From: Chrysomallon squamiferum
Lineage: Eukaryota; Mollusca; Gastropoda; Neomphalida; Peltospiridae
DNA: 64,000 bases
Assembly (NCBI GenBank): GCA_012295275.1
Contig: CM022667.1
Coordinates: forward strand, 14,374,168-14,438,167
Direction: 5' to 3'
Below the pieces are notes generated by a model. The model saw only the letters and a list, made by a program, of their open reading frames with translations, made no database searches and was not told the DNA's origin. Below, one piece after another: positions 43,149-57,030 of this stretch (its first letter is position 1; every line of letters starts with the position of its first letter). The position numbers were made by a program, and so were the translations under genes.

Positions 43149-46100
43149 CTATGTTGGAGCAGATACTAATCCAGCAACACCCTGGCCAAGTGTTTGTCCA
43201 CCGACTGTACTCTCAAGAGGCTTAAATCCAAGCTCTTCTGTAGGAATTCCAAACACATGCAGTTTTGCCTCGTATGTTCTCAACAAATCATTATGAGCCT
43301 TAAAAACAAAATCATCATTAAATTAACTTGTCATATAAACTTCTGACAAACATATTGGATGCAGATATCCAGAGAAAACAAAAATTACTAACACTGTTTT
43401 CTGAATTTCAAAAAAAAAAAAAAAATTATTTATTTATTATAAAAGTAAATATAAAAGTCTGCACATATACATTCTTTAAATATATATTTAATTGTTCACA
43501 TATCATACTTTCATAGTTTGGAAGTCATGTTAAAAGCAAAAAATGTATGAAAAATGCCTGGGTCACTAATTTTTCCATGATACCTATGTTTATGCCATGG
43601 TCTTTTAGCCTGCAAGACAACATACACAGTAGATAATTATCCAAAGTAAACTCACCTTGCAAACACGAGCAAGTTCGTATTGTAAATCTTTAATTGCACT
43701 GTTTTTGGAATCCAGAACATCCTGCAAGCAAAAAACGGAAAATAACTTAGCAATATATCTCAAATTATAAAAGAAATACTTCTTATCAGTCACTGATAAT
43801 TTCTCATTTCTGAAAATGAAAGGTTTATTAAATTTTCTTTATAAATGAAAATGCAATGTTCTGGCATTATGAATAATCTGTAGATGTTATTTCATATTGT
43901 GAAAATTTATTTCATAACAGAAACTAATCAAACTGTTAATGAGAAAATGTTTTACTATATTAATAATTAGCAGGATGATATACTAAAGAGACATTTTTAT
44001 TATGTGACAAATCGCACAGCTTGTGAGAACACTTAAATTATAGTAAGTTAAACGTAATCTGTGAGGATTTTTCAGTTTGCTTATGTCTGATAAGCAATAA
44101 TATTCTCATTTATATTTCCTCTTTTTCTTTTTAAACTATAAAGAATTAATTAATTCAGAACCAATTTTGGCAGTAATATTCCCCTTTGGCTTTAATTTTT
44201 TATATAACTTTTTCTTCTGAGCTTTAAATAAATTAAACCAAAACCAATATTTTTACACTATAAAAAATTAAATAAATAAACACTCACACATACCTGGTCA
44301 CACTTGCACACTCATACCTACTGGCATGCACAGACACACCTGCACACACACACACATACACAGACAAAAATATACTGACCTCCAGTTTTCTGGTGACGAC
44401 TGTAAGTGCAGTTGGATCGAGGTTGGAAGCTGAGAGAACTTCGTTGAGTTGAGCTTCTTTCTTTTCCAGGGTGTCAACGAGAGCATTGAGTTTTTTCTCC
44501 AGCAGAAGATTCTTGAAGCTGCTCTTCTGTTGCACTTCATGTATCGCCTTGACAAACTTGCTGTACAGCTCATCTCTTTCTTCCTGAGTCTTTTAATGAA
44601 AATTACAGTTAATATATATCAAAGTAGAATTGAAAAATGATGTACAATTAGTGTATATAAAATTGAATATAACTGAGATTATATTATGATAATGGTGGGC
44701 ATTCTGGGCAAATTAAATGACAGAGCACCTTCAGCCTTCAATTTGGCTATGTTGTTTTGATGTTCATAAAGCAGATGTTTATCCTTTTGTTTGTATACTT
44801 AACAGAAAACCCCCAAAATAAAACAGTCTATAAATAAATGTGAAAACACTGTTTAGAAACTAATAAAGAATATTGAAATTTTAAATATTTTTTCACTTTT
44901 TTCAAAATGGATAATAATAATTTTCACAATTTTCTTGAAACTGATGTATATGTCAACAGGAAAAAGTACCTTTTGGAACCGTTGCTCCAAAACTTCATGT
45001 TCCCACTGGAGTGCTTTGAAATCTTTCTCCATAGCTCGTAATCTAGCTTTTGTCATCTAAACAAACAATTATTAGAAACAAATTAATCACAGATTTATCT
45101 TTACAAAAATATATTCTGGAGGCAACCAATCTCAGAATATCTATGTCTTATAAACCAGGTCCCAGTAAGAGACTGGAAATAGTTAAACAAAAAACATCAG
45201 TTATTGTTAAAAGAAACCACGTCAATGATGACATTTAATGCAATATGTACAGATAACAGGTTCTAGTAAAATAAAATTTACTGAAGTATAAAACTACTTT
45301 TACACAATATCTAAAGAGATTTTTTTTATTTCAATAATGTCTTGAAAAGAATTGTCTGTTCAGACTAAAATTTGTCAGTTACTGAAAAGGACATGCTGCT
45401 ATAGAAATCTTATTTTTTATTTTTTTATTTTGTACTTACTCTGAGAGTTTCTATATCTTTGTTGTAACTTGCAAGCTGCTTCCTGAGGTCTTCAACCTCT
45501 TCACGGGCTCTCTGAAGTGGTTCAGTCAGACGTTTGTTTTCAGCTATTACTTCAGCCATCTGTTTCTCCATTCGTTCTTCTTTCTTCTTCATTTCTTCAA
45601 CTTGTTCCTAAGCAGATGGAAAGAAGAAATATTATTTAAAATTGATGTTTACAGGTACCTTCAGCTGAGAAAGAAGAAATCAAATCATAACTTATAATAT
45701 GGAATAAAATGCCTGCCTTGTAAAGAAATAAATATTCCTACTAATCAATAAATCAGTGATCTACAATATGTTTATATCCATTGAAGATTTGGTGATATGT
45801 CCTGGGAAACAATTTAGTAAACTAGACTATCTGATCAACACTTTTCTCATACTGTTAAAACAAGTATTTTAGATGAAAGATGACAGTCATTTTATACCTT
45901 CACCTGTTAATTAGTTAGTCTGAGTAGAAGTAATAGGTATATGAGGAATGTTTGGTAATAGTGGAGGTGCAGTGGCATATCTGCACTATTACCAATTTCA
46001 TATAAAAATACTTTTTACCAATCAGTGACAAATAGCAAGCACAGATCATACCAGAAACAATATAAATGTAATACTGTTTTCTTCTTCGTTTGCCCATGTT

Positions 46101-49100
46101 TTCCCCACTGGTTTGTCTGAATCTTGAGAAAGTACTACCTGTCTCTGACCCCCATGATAACATCTAACAGAAGTCAGCAGCAAATCAGTATATAACCAGT
46201 CAAAGAGATGAGAGATGGGAATGGTTTTACAATTCTCTAGTCGACATCAACAAGTAGCCAATAATTAAGGAATTTAAGGGCATATGAATGTAATAGTTTA
46301 CTATTCCTAATAATGGAAAGATCATGTAACAATGAATATCCTACCTTCAGTGTGTTGATGAGAGCCAGATTGTTCAGTGTTATGTCATTGTAGTAATTCT
46401 TGATGTCGCTGAAAGCCTTCTCGTGGTTCTTCATTAGAGTGTTTATCTGGCCATTCTTCCTCTCCTCGATTTCATGGATTTCAGTCTTTCTTCTCAAATC
46501 CAGCTCATCTCGAAGAGTCCTCATCTTCTTCTCGTACTTGGCTTCAATTTCCCGAGCCTGCCTCTCAAAGTTTTGTCTCAGTGCTGTGATTTGTTCATCA
46601 TTTGTCTAAAAATACAAATTTAAATAAATAAAATAAGAAAGTAAACAAATAAACAATACAAATAAAATAAAAGTAATATAAAATAAAATAAAGTAAGTAT
46701 GGGAGTAAATAAACTTAAAACAGAACACATTAGCCAACTTATCTATATGTGATTACAAGAACAAAAAACAAAAATGGGTACAAAATAAAATTATTATTAT
46801 TAAAATCTTGATATAAATGTCTTTTGATTCATTATGAAATTTTATTTTGCATTTAACACATAGCATGTTTTAATATTATACTTCCATTATTATGGATGAA
46901 TCTGTTTAGATTCTGTAAATTATCACTGATGTATATTTTTTGTTATTTGACACATTAGCATATTAATATTAATCATTTAAATATGTGATTTTTGTATACT
47001 GGTGATATTTAAGAGAACAAACTAACAGTCACAAGCAGGAGTTATTATTTTTATCTATTATGAGGCAGGATTTTACATCCCATGACCTGTTAATTAGTAA
47101 AAGACCTGTGCTGTGATAGGAAATAACACTAATTCAACAAGTTACTTAAAAAAATGATTAGTTTGCTATGAGTTTTTTTTTTCACAAAACAAAGATAAAT
47201 TTTCATTATATCAACAAAAAAATAATAATAAGTAAAATAATTTTTAAAAAGATTTAATAAAATTTTACCTTCTTGAGATTCTTGATGACATCTTCGTGTG
47301 CTAATTCCAATTCTTTGAGTTCCACTTTGAGAGCTCTCTTGTCTTTTCTGAGTTCCATCTCATTACTCTGGTGGGTATCCTGGGCCAATTTGATTGACAC
47401 AGCACCTTCAGCCTTCAATTCTGCTATGTTGTTTTGATGTTCATAAAGCAGATGTTTAACTTTTTGTTTGTATACCTAACAGGAATAAAAATAAAAATGA
47501 TTTACAAATAAATTTAATAAATGAAGAAAGAAAATTTACTGAGGTAAATGATAATAAATTATTAGCAAAAAATGTGGTCAGTAAGAAATTAATATAATAA
47601 TTATAGTAACATTTGAAAATGTAAAAAATGTAAATAACAATAATAATTATTAAGACAATGGTTACTTCTGGAAACAAAATTTGTTAACATTTGAACATTT
47701 GAAAGAAAAACCACTCAGCTTGTATAAACTTAATTTACACAGGCATAAACCTAATTTAAAAAGTATTAAGATAAATTTGTTTTAAATGTTCAACAATCAT
47801 GACTGAAATAGTAGGCTCATTTTGTCATACTGACATTGACAGTAGAATTTTAAATATCAAATAAAAGTATTATATGCTTGTTAATACTTTTTATCATATA
47901 ATTACTAATATTTTTTTTTATGCTAAAATCTTATATTAACATTGTTATTCAAATGTTACGTATCAAATAAAAATACTACATGCTTATTAACATTTTTAAG
48001 AATTCTAATATTATTGCAAAGATTTCAGTTTTTTTAATACTTATATTTTAATTAATATTTTTAGCATACTTTGATTTCAACTTGATGTCTTTCTTCTGCG
48101 TCCTCCATCTCGCGATCTTTGTTTCGAAGTTCTGCTTTCTTCTCTTCAAGTTGTCGCTTTGTGATTTCCCAGAATGTGTTAACTTTGTCTCTCTCCAGCT
48201 GGAAGTAGTTCCGCTCTTCTCGCTCTCTGTCAAGTTCATCTCGAAGCCGCATGATGTGCTCCTCCAACTACAACCAAGGCAATGAATTAATTAATATTTG
48301 TTTAATAACATTCCAATACATTTAATGTTTAAAATATTTCCAATTACATTTAAAAAAACAAAAACAAAGCAAAAGTTTTAGTATGATAAAAATGGGCTTT
48401 TTCGATTAGCTGCATAGAAGTAAGCAATAAACATTTGTTTAATTCAGTACATGTTATTATTAATGATTATTAAGTATCTACATTTTCATAACCATACTGA
48501 TGGATCATAATTTTTTGTTCCTTCAAATTTATGATTTTCCATACAAATAAACAACCAAAAATGTAGCCAACAAATAATATTTTATATGACTTTACAGATA
48601 AAAGATACTAGCAAATTATAGTGTGGAAAAAATAAAAATACTTCATAATGATGAAATATGTAAATGTTTTCCATAAAGGTTTAAATACCTGTTCTTTAGA
48701 CATTTCTTCTGTTGAGATGCCATCGATAACTGTGGGAGTTTTAGCCTTTCCTGACTTCTTTCCTTTCTTCCCCTTCTTACCACTCTTCTTCTTTTTGGGA
48801 GGCTGAATGTATGATAAATAAATTAATAAATAAATAAATATAAAAAATTGAGTAATTGTAATCTATATGCCATTTTAAACACTGAAATGATATATATAAA
48901 AATGTTTGGAAGTTTTAAAACTGATTATAGAACATATACAAAATAAAAGTAGTGTTTTATTTTTGTTATTTTTAGAAAAGTGTCAAATTATGAAGTTTGC
49001 TATATATCACTGAAAGCAGGAATAATTTGATGTTCTTAATTCTATCAGTCACATACTGTTGTTATTGTAAGATATTAATAAACAAAGGAACATTACTATC

Positions 49101-49546
49101 CAGATACATTTTTGATGTATATTGCTGAGTCAGTGATTTTGCACTGGTTGTGCATAATCAGAAATGTTATGTAGCAACATTGTTATTTTATAAAACTATT
49201 AAGACTGTTATGATTTAGATATTTCCATTGCATAATTTACTAACTTGCCAGTAATGTTTCTGAGATAAGTATGAGATAAAAATTAATATTAAATGCTTGG
49301 AGATATATCTCATACAAAAAAAAATAATAAGAAAGTAAGGTTTAAATATCTGGCAAATTCAATAAATCATATTGCTGTACATACTTATATAAATATTTGA
49401 TTAAATATGTTTAAAAATATGTTTTTGTGATAAAAAGCTATACACTACTTTCACTGTCTTGAAATAGTTTTTATGCAGTTAATATGTTTAACTAATGTAT
49501 CTGATGTATTATGTTAGGAAATAATAACAAAAACAATAACAGTATC

Positions 49547-49584
<38 letters not shown>

Positions 49585-49765
49585 TGATGATAATGATGAT
49601 GATATCATCACGATTTTCTGGATAAACTGAAACTTTGAAAGCTATGTAACTATGTTACGGCAATTGTATGATATAAATTATGGCTTATTTGTGTAAATAT
49701 TTCTTATAAAATTGTAAGTTATCTTTTAATATAATATTCTTAGTTCAGTTAAGTCTTAAGTTTAA

Positions 49766-49813
<48 letters not shown>

Positions 49814-49985
49814 CTGAAATTAACAACAATCAGGTCATTTAACAAATGTCGAAATCTGAAACAAAATTAAATAATTCGTTTGGTTTATTATCTTAATATT
49901 ATATTTTAACTTTAACAACCACAGTAGTGTCAACAATTAATCATTAGATGTTGAATTTCTGAGAAACAAACAACAGTCTTACCAT
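43149..49985 (-). CDS. GAS8: Growth arrest-specific protein 8 / dynein regulatory complex subunit 4, 487 aa
   Basis: The minus-strand exons are 49985-49983 (ATG only), 48802-48689, 48267-48070, 47475-47269, 46605-46345, 45607-45440, 45056-44970, 44589-44380, 43721-43656 and 43298-43149 (TAG). They total 1464 bp, all in frame. The product starts with a Lys-rich segment ([20 protein letters not shown]), then [17 protein letters not shown], followed by almost continuous coiled coil and the ending [13 protein letters not shown]. This is the GAS8/DRC4 pattern, and the length is close to the vertebrate protein (about 480). DRC4 is a core subunit of the nexin-dynein regulatory complex in motile axonemes and binds microtubules. 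It is head-to-head with the PH-domain gene, with coding starts 0.64 kb apart. Oddities are the start codon alone on its coding exon and a ghost of exon 4 in intron 7. Confidence 0.93.
44688..44808 (-). pseudogene. Ghost copy of GAS8 exon 4 (5' half) in intron 7
   Basis: The plus-strand text from GGTGGGCATTCTGGGC through GCACCTTCAGCCTTCAATTT to GTTTGTATACTTAACAG aligns with 47368-47482, which is the 5' half of exon 4 together with its acceptor. Several substitutions and small deletions have broken the frame. In transcript orientation it retains an acceptor-like end but no donor, so it should not be spliced in as a normal exon. Confidence 0.75.
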
Positions 49986-50458
49986 TATGATGTATATTTG
50001 TCGCCGAAAGCTTCTAAAATCAACAATAATTAGTCGAAAATAACTCCTAACACAAATAAGCCATTTGATGGTTGTCCAGAGTAACAGTTACCCGTATGTA
50101 CGCAGTAGTACTCGGATATATTCGGTTTAACGGAGATAAACGAAAATTAGAATTATCGTTCTTTACTTGGGCGAGATTATCCTGACTTCCTGAATGTAAG
50201 AAAATCCTGTTTCGCGAGTAATGCAATGATTAATATAGGGTTGTGATATTGAGTAAGCCGCATTTGTTATACTTTTCGGATTATTTGTATCAGAACCTGA
50301 GATTTATGAAAGGTAATTAAAATGTTAATTGTTAATGTCAATTAGTGAACACTGAATTATTTATAAAATAATAATTATTGATTAAATCTGAGTTGAAATA
50401 GATAATAATATTACGACTTAAATAAATAAATAAAATCGAGTAGCATATAGTTAATTAT

Positions 50459-50541
<83 letters not shown>

Positions 50542-50623
50542 AACACCTTATTCTATTTTAAAATAAATAATTTAGTTGAGGTATATATATATATATAACT
50601 TAATTAATTGTCTCATTCAACAG
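49986..50623. promoter_or_regulatory. Shared upstream region between GAS8 (-) and the PH-domain gene (+)
   Basis: Only 638 bp separate the two start codons. The sequence between about 50040 and 50330 is richer in GC and CpG (CCCGTATGTACGCAG, GTACTCGGATATATTCGG) than its surroundings. A possible 5' UTR donor for the PH gene (GAAAG followed by GTAATT) lies near 50311-50318, and its acceptor at 50623 precedes the ATG. A (CT)n tract lies at 50462-50540. No TATA box is obvious. Confidence 0.45.
50462..50540. repeat. (CT)n microsatellite between GAS8 and the PH-domain gene
   Basis: About 39 CT units lie in the short intergenic or 5' UTR intron space. Similar pyrimidine tracts are common in this genome, so a regulatory role is not implied. 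Confidence 0.95.
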
Positions 50624-50696
50624 ATGGCTGAAGTTGTTAAAGCTGGTTACTTGAAACGATATAGTAGTAAGTATAGCCTTGTTTGCTTATCAGTAC

Positions 50697-50728
<32 letters not shown>

Positions 50729-50735
50729 ATAAATG

Positions 50736-50772
<37 letters not shown>

Positions 50773-50792
50773 CAAAACAACAAAACATAAAA

Positions 50793-50834
<42 letters not shown>

Positions 50835-50896
50835 GCTTTTCAAACATTTTAAGAAGACTACTCTTACACTACATGTAAAATCAATTCCAGAAACAA

Positions 50897-50972
<76 letters not shown>

Positions 50973-51143
50973 TATTTAATTTTAATAATGCTGAAACCTT
51001 TTTTTTCTCAGAAAGTTTCTTGGGAGAAGGCTGGAACAATGTTTGGATTGTTCTGCACAAAGACAGCAATTTGGTTATATACAAGAAACAAGGGGACACA
51101 ACACCTAAAGGGCATGTAGTAATGAAGGTAATCTACCAATGAG

Positions 51144-51174
<31 letters not shown>

Positions 51175-53682
51175 TTCATACATACATATATAATTATTGT
51201 GAAAATAATAACGATCATAGTTAATAAGATTTTTGTAGTTTGAAACTTAAATGTTTTTCCATTATTTTTATTTGACTTATTTGGGCATGTGTATATATCA
51301 AGGATAGACAGTCACAAGTCTTGAATAACAATAAACTATAGAAAATCATTTTTTTTAAATAGCATAGTTGTAATAATGTAATCAGAGGTTTGTCATAAAA
51401 TTTATATGAAAACGTATAATTATAAAAATGTACAGAGTTTACTTCGAGACATATTTTATTTATTATTTCTATATTTCCATTTCAGGAAGTATGCAAGCAT
51501 TTTGCTTATGGAACATATACAGATGGAATGCCAGACAGGCCTGAACTTCCCAAAGGAGGCACCATTGACAATGTTTTAGCAATTCCAGTTAAACCCAGTT
51601 CTAAAGCTAAAATACACTGGTTTTACTGCCCTACACAAGAAGACCTTCAGTAAGTCTTGGTTATTTTTTATTTAATTATTCGGTATGAATTACAGTATAA
51701 TTTTGTTTTCAAAAGGACATTAAATTAGTATTATTTAATATAGTACAAGAAACAATAAACAAAAACAAAAAAGAAGTAATTGTATTTTTTTATTTTAAAA
51801 ATTATACAGTATGAAAGAAATATTCAATAAATTAATTACAACAGAATATTGTAAGTTTTCTAAAGGTGTGTATTTGTGTGTGTTTAATAGCTGATTCAAG
51901 GACCTGTTTAGTACTAAAACTGTTGTAATAAATATGTTTTAATTTTGTTTTTAAAGTTCATGGATGAATGCCATTTGCAGTACAGTGAGTATAATTAAAA
52001 CAGATTTACTCTTGGCACTGATTCTATGTAGACAGGCCAGTGTGTACCTAGGAATGATTGAATAGGCATGTGTTTGTAGGCTGGTGGACACACAATGAGG
52101 AAACTATGCAGTGATAATAATACTAATAATAGCAATAGTGTTAACAATGTATATGTACAGGTCTATTATGGACTAAGTTATTTCTATATAGTACCCTGGG
52201 AAAAACTGGAATAGATGATTACAGTTATTTTTATTTTTTTTGAGTGTATATCCAAAAGTACAGAAAGTTAAAAAAGTGAATTTCAGGTAAAATATATTTT
52301 AATAACTATAATATGTTACAATGAAAATTCTTATGCAGATCAATTATTAGTATCATTATAATCATCATCATCATCATGATCATCATTATCATTATCATAA
52401 TCATCATGATCATCATTATCATTGTTATCATCATCATCATCATCATCGTTATTATGATTATTATGATAGCAGCGTTGTGAAAAAATTCTGGTTTATTTCT
52501 AGCTTCCATCACCCAAGACAAACTCATCAGCAGCACCACAAGCTGCACCGTCAGCACCACCCTCAGCACCACCACCAGCAAACATGGGTGCACCAATAGA
52601 AGCACAGAAATCTGTGAGCACATCGGCTCTGCCCCCGTACCCTGCTGGGCCAGCCCAACCCACTCCCGGAGGAATCGGATTTGTGGGCTTTGAAGGTAGC
52701 AGGAGGCATGGTGTGGGTGTGTGTGTGTGTGTGTGTGTTTGTTTGTGTGGGTGTGTAGGTGGGTGTGGGTGTGCTGATAGTTAGTTGTTTTTGTTTGAGT
52801 TTTGGAAAAGGTGTTGTTATTGTTTGATGGAAAGAATGTACGTTTGTGTTGATCAAGTCCATGAGTCTATGAATTCATATGTTTATCTCTGTTTGTATTT
52901 AAGTGAATAGGTGTGTGTGTGTGTGTGTGTGCGTGTGTGTGTGCATGTGTGTGCATGCACGTGCCTATGTTTATGTGAAAGAGAATGCAGGTGTATGTAT
53001 TAGTGTAAGCTTTGTTTGTTTGTGAAAAACAGGGTGGAAATAACAAAGTACAAATGTGTTAGTGTGTGTGTATTTATATATACCAAAATGAATCTCTTTT
53101 CCAGTCTGTACATATTAACTTTTAGTAATCATTTCCTAATTAACTTTTTATTTTTTTTATTTCACAATTTTTTTTTTAATATCCAGGTGCTCTCCCTCAG
53201 ACTACATCTCAACCCACTTACGCAGCTCCACCTCCTCCAGCTTACCCAGGATATGGACCTGCACCTCCTCAGCAAGGTTACCCACAGGCCTATCAGCAGT
53301 ATCCACCAGCCCCACCCCAGTACAATCAGAATCCGTACCCACGTCAGCAGTACTACCCACAACAGGCTAGGCCAGCGTATCCACAGCAACAGTATGCCCC
53401 ACCTCCACAGGGATACGCCCAACCTGGTATGTTTGTGTCAGACAGACAGACAGATAAATATATAGACAGTTATGGATGGACAGACAGACTAATAGAGATA
53501 TAGATAAATAAACAGACAAACAGATTGTGTTTAATATTGTGCATATTTTCTTTTTCAAACAACCAGCTGTGTTAGTTTTAGGACTAGTATTTTAACATTA
53601 ATTATTATTAGAATTGTTACTGAATCGTGATGAATGTTTTTATATAAAACTGATATATATTTTTTTATCATTTTTTAAATAA

Positions 53683-53728
<46 letters not shown>

Positions 53729-54232
53729 TATTTATTTTTGTTTGCCTGTTTCTTTTAGGTTACGCACAGCAGTACCCAGGATATCAGCCTAATTACGCAC
53801 CTGGTTATGCCCCACCTGGATACACCCAGCAACCAAATGTTGTGTATGTCAACCAACACAAAAGTGGTGGTGGTATACTTGGTTCAAATACTGGGAAGAC
53901 AGCTGCTGGTATGTTGTTTATTTTGTCATTATTATTAGTAGTAGTGGTAGTAATAATAGTAAAGTAGTAGTAGTAATAATACTAATAACAGTACTATAGT
54001 AGTTCTTATTCTAATTGTCATTTTTTTTATCTTTTAATAATCAGTGTCACATTTTTTTCTTTTTTTTTTTTTGATTTTTTATTCAACTTTTTGTCCTAGT
54101 TTTGTTTTACTGTTATTATTAGTAGCAGTTGTAGTAGTATTGTTTTGTTATTTTAATCATTATTATTTGTTATAGTAGTCACAGTAGTAGTAGTAGAACA
54201 ACTAGCTGCAGCAGTAGTAGTACTATTGGTAA

Positions 54233-54280
<48 letters not shown>

Positions 54281-54777
54281 CACTACAACTATTGCTTTTT
54301 CTATTTTATTAATATTTATACTTCCACCAATGCCTCGTTGATATTATTAATTGTTTTTACTGCAGATTTAATATCCAGTATATAGTGTAGTATTTGTTTA
54401 TTACACACCAGATTCATTTTTGAATTATTTATAAATCAACATATGTCACTGCTTATTATATATGTATTATATTTTAATTAATTAATTTATTTATTTACTT
54501 AACTGCCCACTTACCTACCTACTTATTTTTTTTTATTTTTTTTTTTTTTATTCATTTTGTATTTTTATATTTATTTTTTTTTTTTATTGTCCATTTAGTT
54601 TATTCATTTTTTTTTTTTTTTTTTTTTTCAGCTCTGATTGGTGGTGCTGCTCTTGGCTATGGAGCCTCAAGGATGATGGGTGGTATGGGTATGATGGGAG
54701 GGTGGGGGTGTGGACGGTGGGGTTCCTGGAGCTCATTTAGTTCTTTCAGTGGTGGGAGCTGGAGCTGGTCAAGTTAA
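50624..54777 (+). CDS. PH-domain protein with Pro/Gln/Tyr-rich linker and Gly-rich tail, 359 aa
   Basis: The exons are 50624-50666, 51012-51127, 51486-51649, 51957-51984, 52503-52695, 53187-53426, 53759-53908 and 54632-54777 (TAA). They total 1080 bp in a consistent frame. The ATG is the very first codon after an acceptor (CAACAG), so the 5' UTR is on a separate exon. Residues 5-117 form a pleckstrin homology domain: VVKAGYLKRY, then EGWNNVWIVLHKDSNLVIYK, and a closing helix with the hallmark Trp in HSWMNAICST. Residues about 118-290 are low complexity, with PPPAYPGYGPAPPQQGYPQA-type repeats. The end (ALIGGAALGYGASRMMGGMG, then W/S-rich) resembles the Gly-rich hydrophobic tail of small membrane-associated proteins. 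It probably binds phosphoinositide membranes. I recall similar invertebrate proteins named after a Dictyostelium PH-domain protein, but I do not claim orthology. Confidence 0.88.
50899..50966. repeat. (CA)n microsatellite, intron 1 of the PH-domain gene
   Basis: About 34 CA units begin 45 bp before the exon 2 acceptor region (acceptor at 51011). The same intron also carries ATA and ATT arrays at 50699-50826. Confidence 0.95.
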
Positions 54778-56994
54778 AATGTGAATGCTTCAAATTTTAA
54801 TATTTAAAGTTCTTAAATTTGAAACATTAATAGTCACACATTTATCTTATTTTATACAGTTTATCCAATTTCTATTTGTTTAATTTTTTTTTTTTCCTTT
54901 TTAATATGCAAGAAGAGGTTATTGATAAAACCCTTAAATGTTGTTGTTGTTTTTTTTTTTTATTAAATGCTGCTTTAGCCTCAGTGTATATAAAATCTTA
55001 CAATTTGTATTTAAAAATTATTGCTGTATATTTTTGCTTAGTATTTAAAGTGTACTTATAGTCATAAATTCAGAAAATTAGGTAAATACTTCCACATTTT
55101 GGATGATAAGCCTGTGTGAATGCTTTACATCTACTGAAATGTGAAACAAAATTAATAAATAAAAACAACAATAATAAAAAGAATTCTCAGGACATTATAA
55201 CTTTTTTTTTTTTTTGGCATTTACTTTTTGTTTTAATATCACTTTATTATCATTGTCAAAGGTTGATCACTAGATGCAGATAAAATAATAACATGGATCT
55301 GTACAAAGTTTGTTACTGACAGTTTTACTTTATTTTTAAATTATTTGTTGCATGGAGTCATAGTATTTCTCAAACATTTTTATGTTTAAGTTCTGTTAAT
55401 AGTGGAATAGCATCATAATGTGAGAAATAACTTCTAACAATTCAGCTGTATGATATAGAGGGGCACAGACTAAGGTAACTGAAAGAAAAATAGGGCTACA
55501 GTATTATGATATTATTTTTTACAAATTGTTCAATAATAGTAATTTTGATACTCATAAAAATTCTGTGGGGATTTTTGTGTGGTTTTTTTAAAATAAAATT
55601 TAACAGAATACAGTCACAAAAAGCAATCAATGTTTTGGTAATTGCTTTATGGTATCTATATATTAAAACTATTTTTAAAGGTTTTTTTTCAATTATTTTT
55701 TTATTTATTTATTTATTTATTTATTTAAAACCAATATTTGAAAAATAGAGCCAGAAAACTTCAAACAATGATTTCTTAACCATTTGATGTAATGAATATT
55801 CATATAATTTTTGAAGTAGTTCAGTGGGATTATTTAATTATTGTTATTATTTTTTAATCATTATTTGCTATATATCTATAAACTTATGCAATGTATAGAA
55901 AAAAAGAGATTTAGATTTAGGATCACTGCTTTGATCTGTTCGTAATTAATTTTTTTTGGTATCCTTTTGTGTTCATTCTGAGAATTCTTGAAATATACTA
56001 ATTACTTATTTATATAACAGTCATGCCAAAAATTGTAGAATTTTCAGTTCTGCTACCTAACTTCTTGTATCTTTATGTAATAAACAAACTATCAGTAAAT
56101 ACTAGGATTCTGTATATTAATATGTAAAACTAATGTTTTTTAAAGACTTTTCTTGCATCTGGTTTTTATTATTCCAGATAGATATAGTAAAGATAAAAAT
56201 GTTTTTAATGTGTATTATATATATCACAATTTTACTAAACAACAGTTCTAATTTAAACATTTTTTAACAAAACCACTAATCTGGCATAATATATTTTATT
56301 TAAAATTAATTTTGCTTTGACTGTTGACTATTTGTTTATTTGTTTTGATATTTATTATGTTATTGTTAAAACATATGTACTTATATTACTTTAAAAAATT
56401 ATCATAATTTAATTTTCTTTGACCCTTCAACATAACCTTTTTTTTATTATTGTAGTTTTTAACATAATAATATTAAATTAACCTGAAACAGTGAATGTAA
56501 TTTGACAGATATTAAGATTTTTTAAATATATGTATATATATTTTTAAAATAACATTAAAACATTTTTCTTTAAATATATATTTATTTTTTTTCAAAATAA
56601 ATGATTTTGAAATACAAGTTCTTTTTCAAAACTGTTTCTGCAAACAATATATTTCATATTGATTCATTTTTTTTAGTGTATTTTAAAGTAACTTCACCTA
56701 CCTTAAGTTAGTTAGTGATGACTTTTTGTGTAAATATATATAAATATTTATTGTGAATGGATGTACTGTACATAAAAAACGATTGGTGATTGGGGGAACA
56801 AATATATTATTATTCTACACTGTACAAATGTGAATCAAAAATTATCATTAAATGTTGATGTTTTTCATTCAAAAAAAAAAAAAAAAAAAAAAAAAAAATT
56901 ATATTATATTATATCACCATAGTGATTCAAAGAGCTTTAATAGCCTTTTTTAATTTGTAAGACTTTCAGTATATCTGTATTTTTTTCATACCTC

Positions 56995-57030
<36 letters not shown>

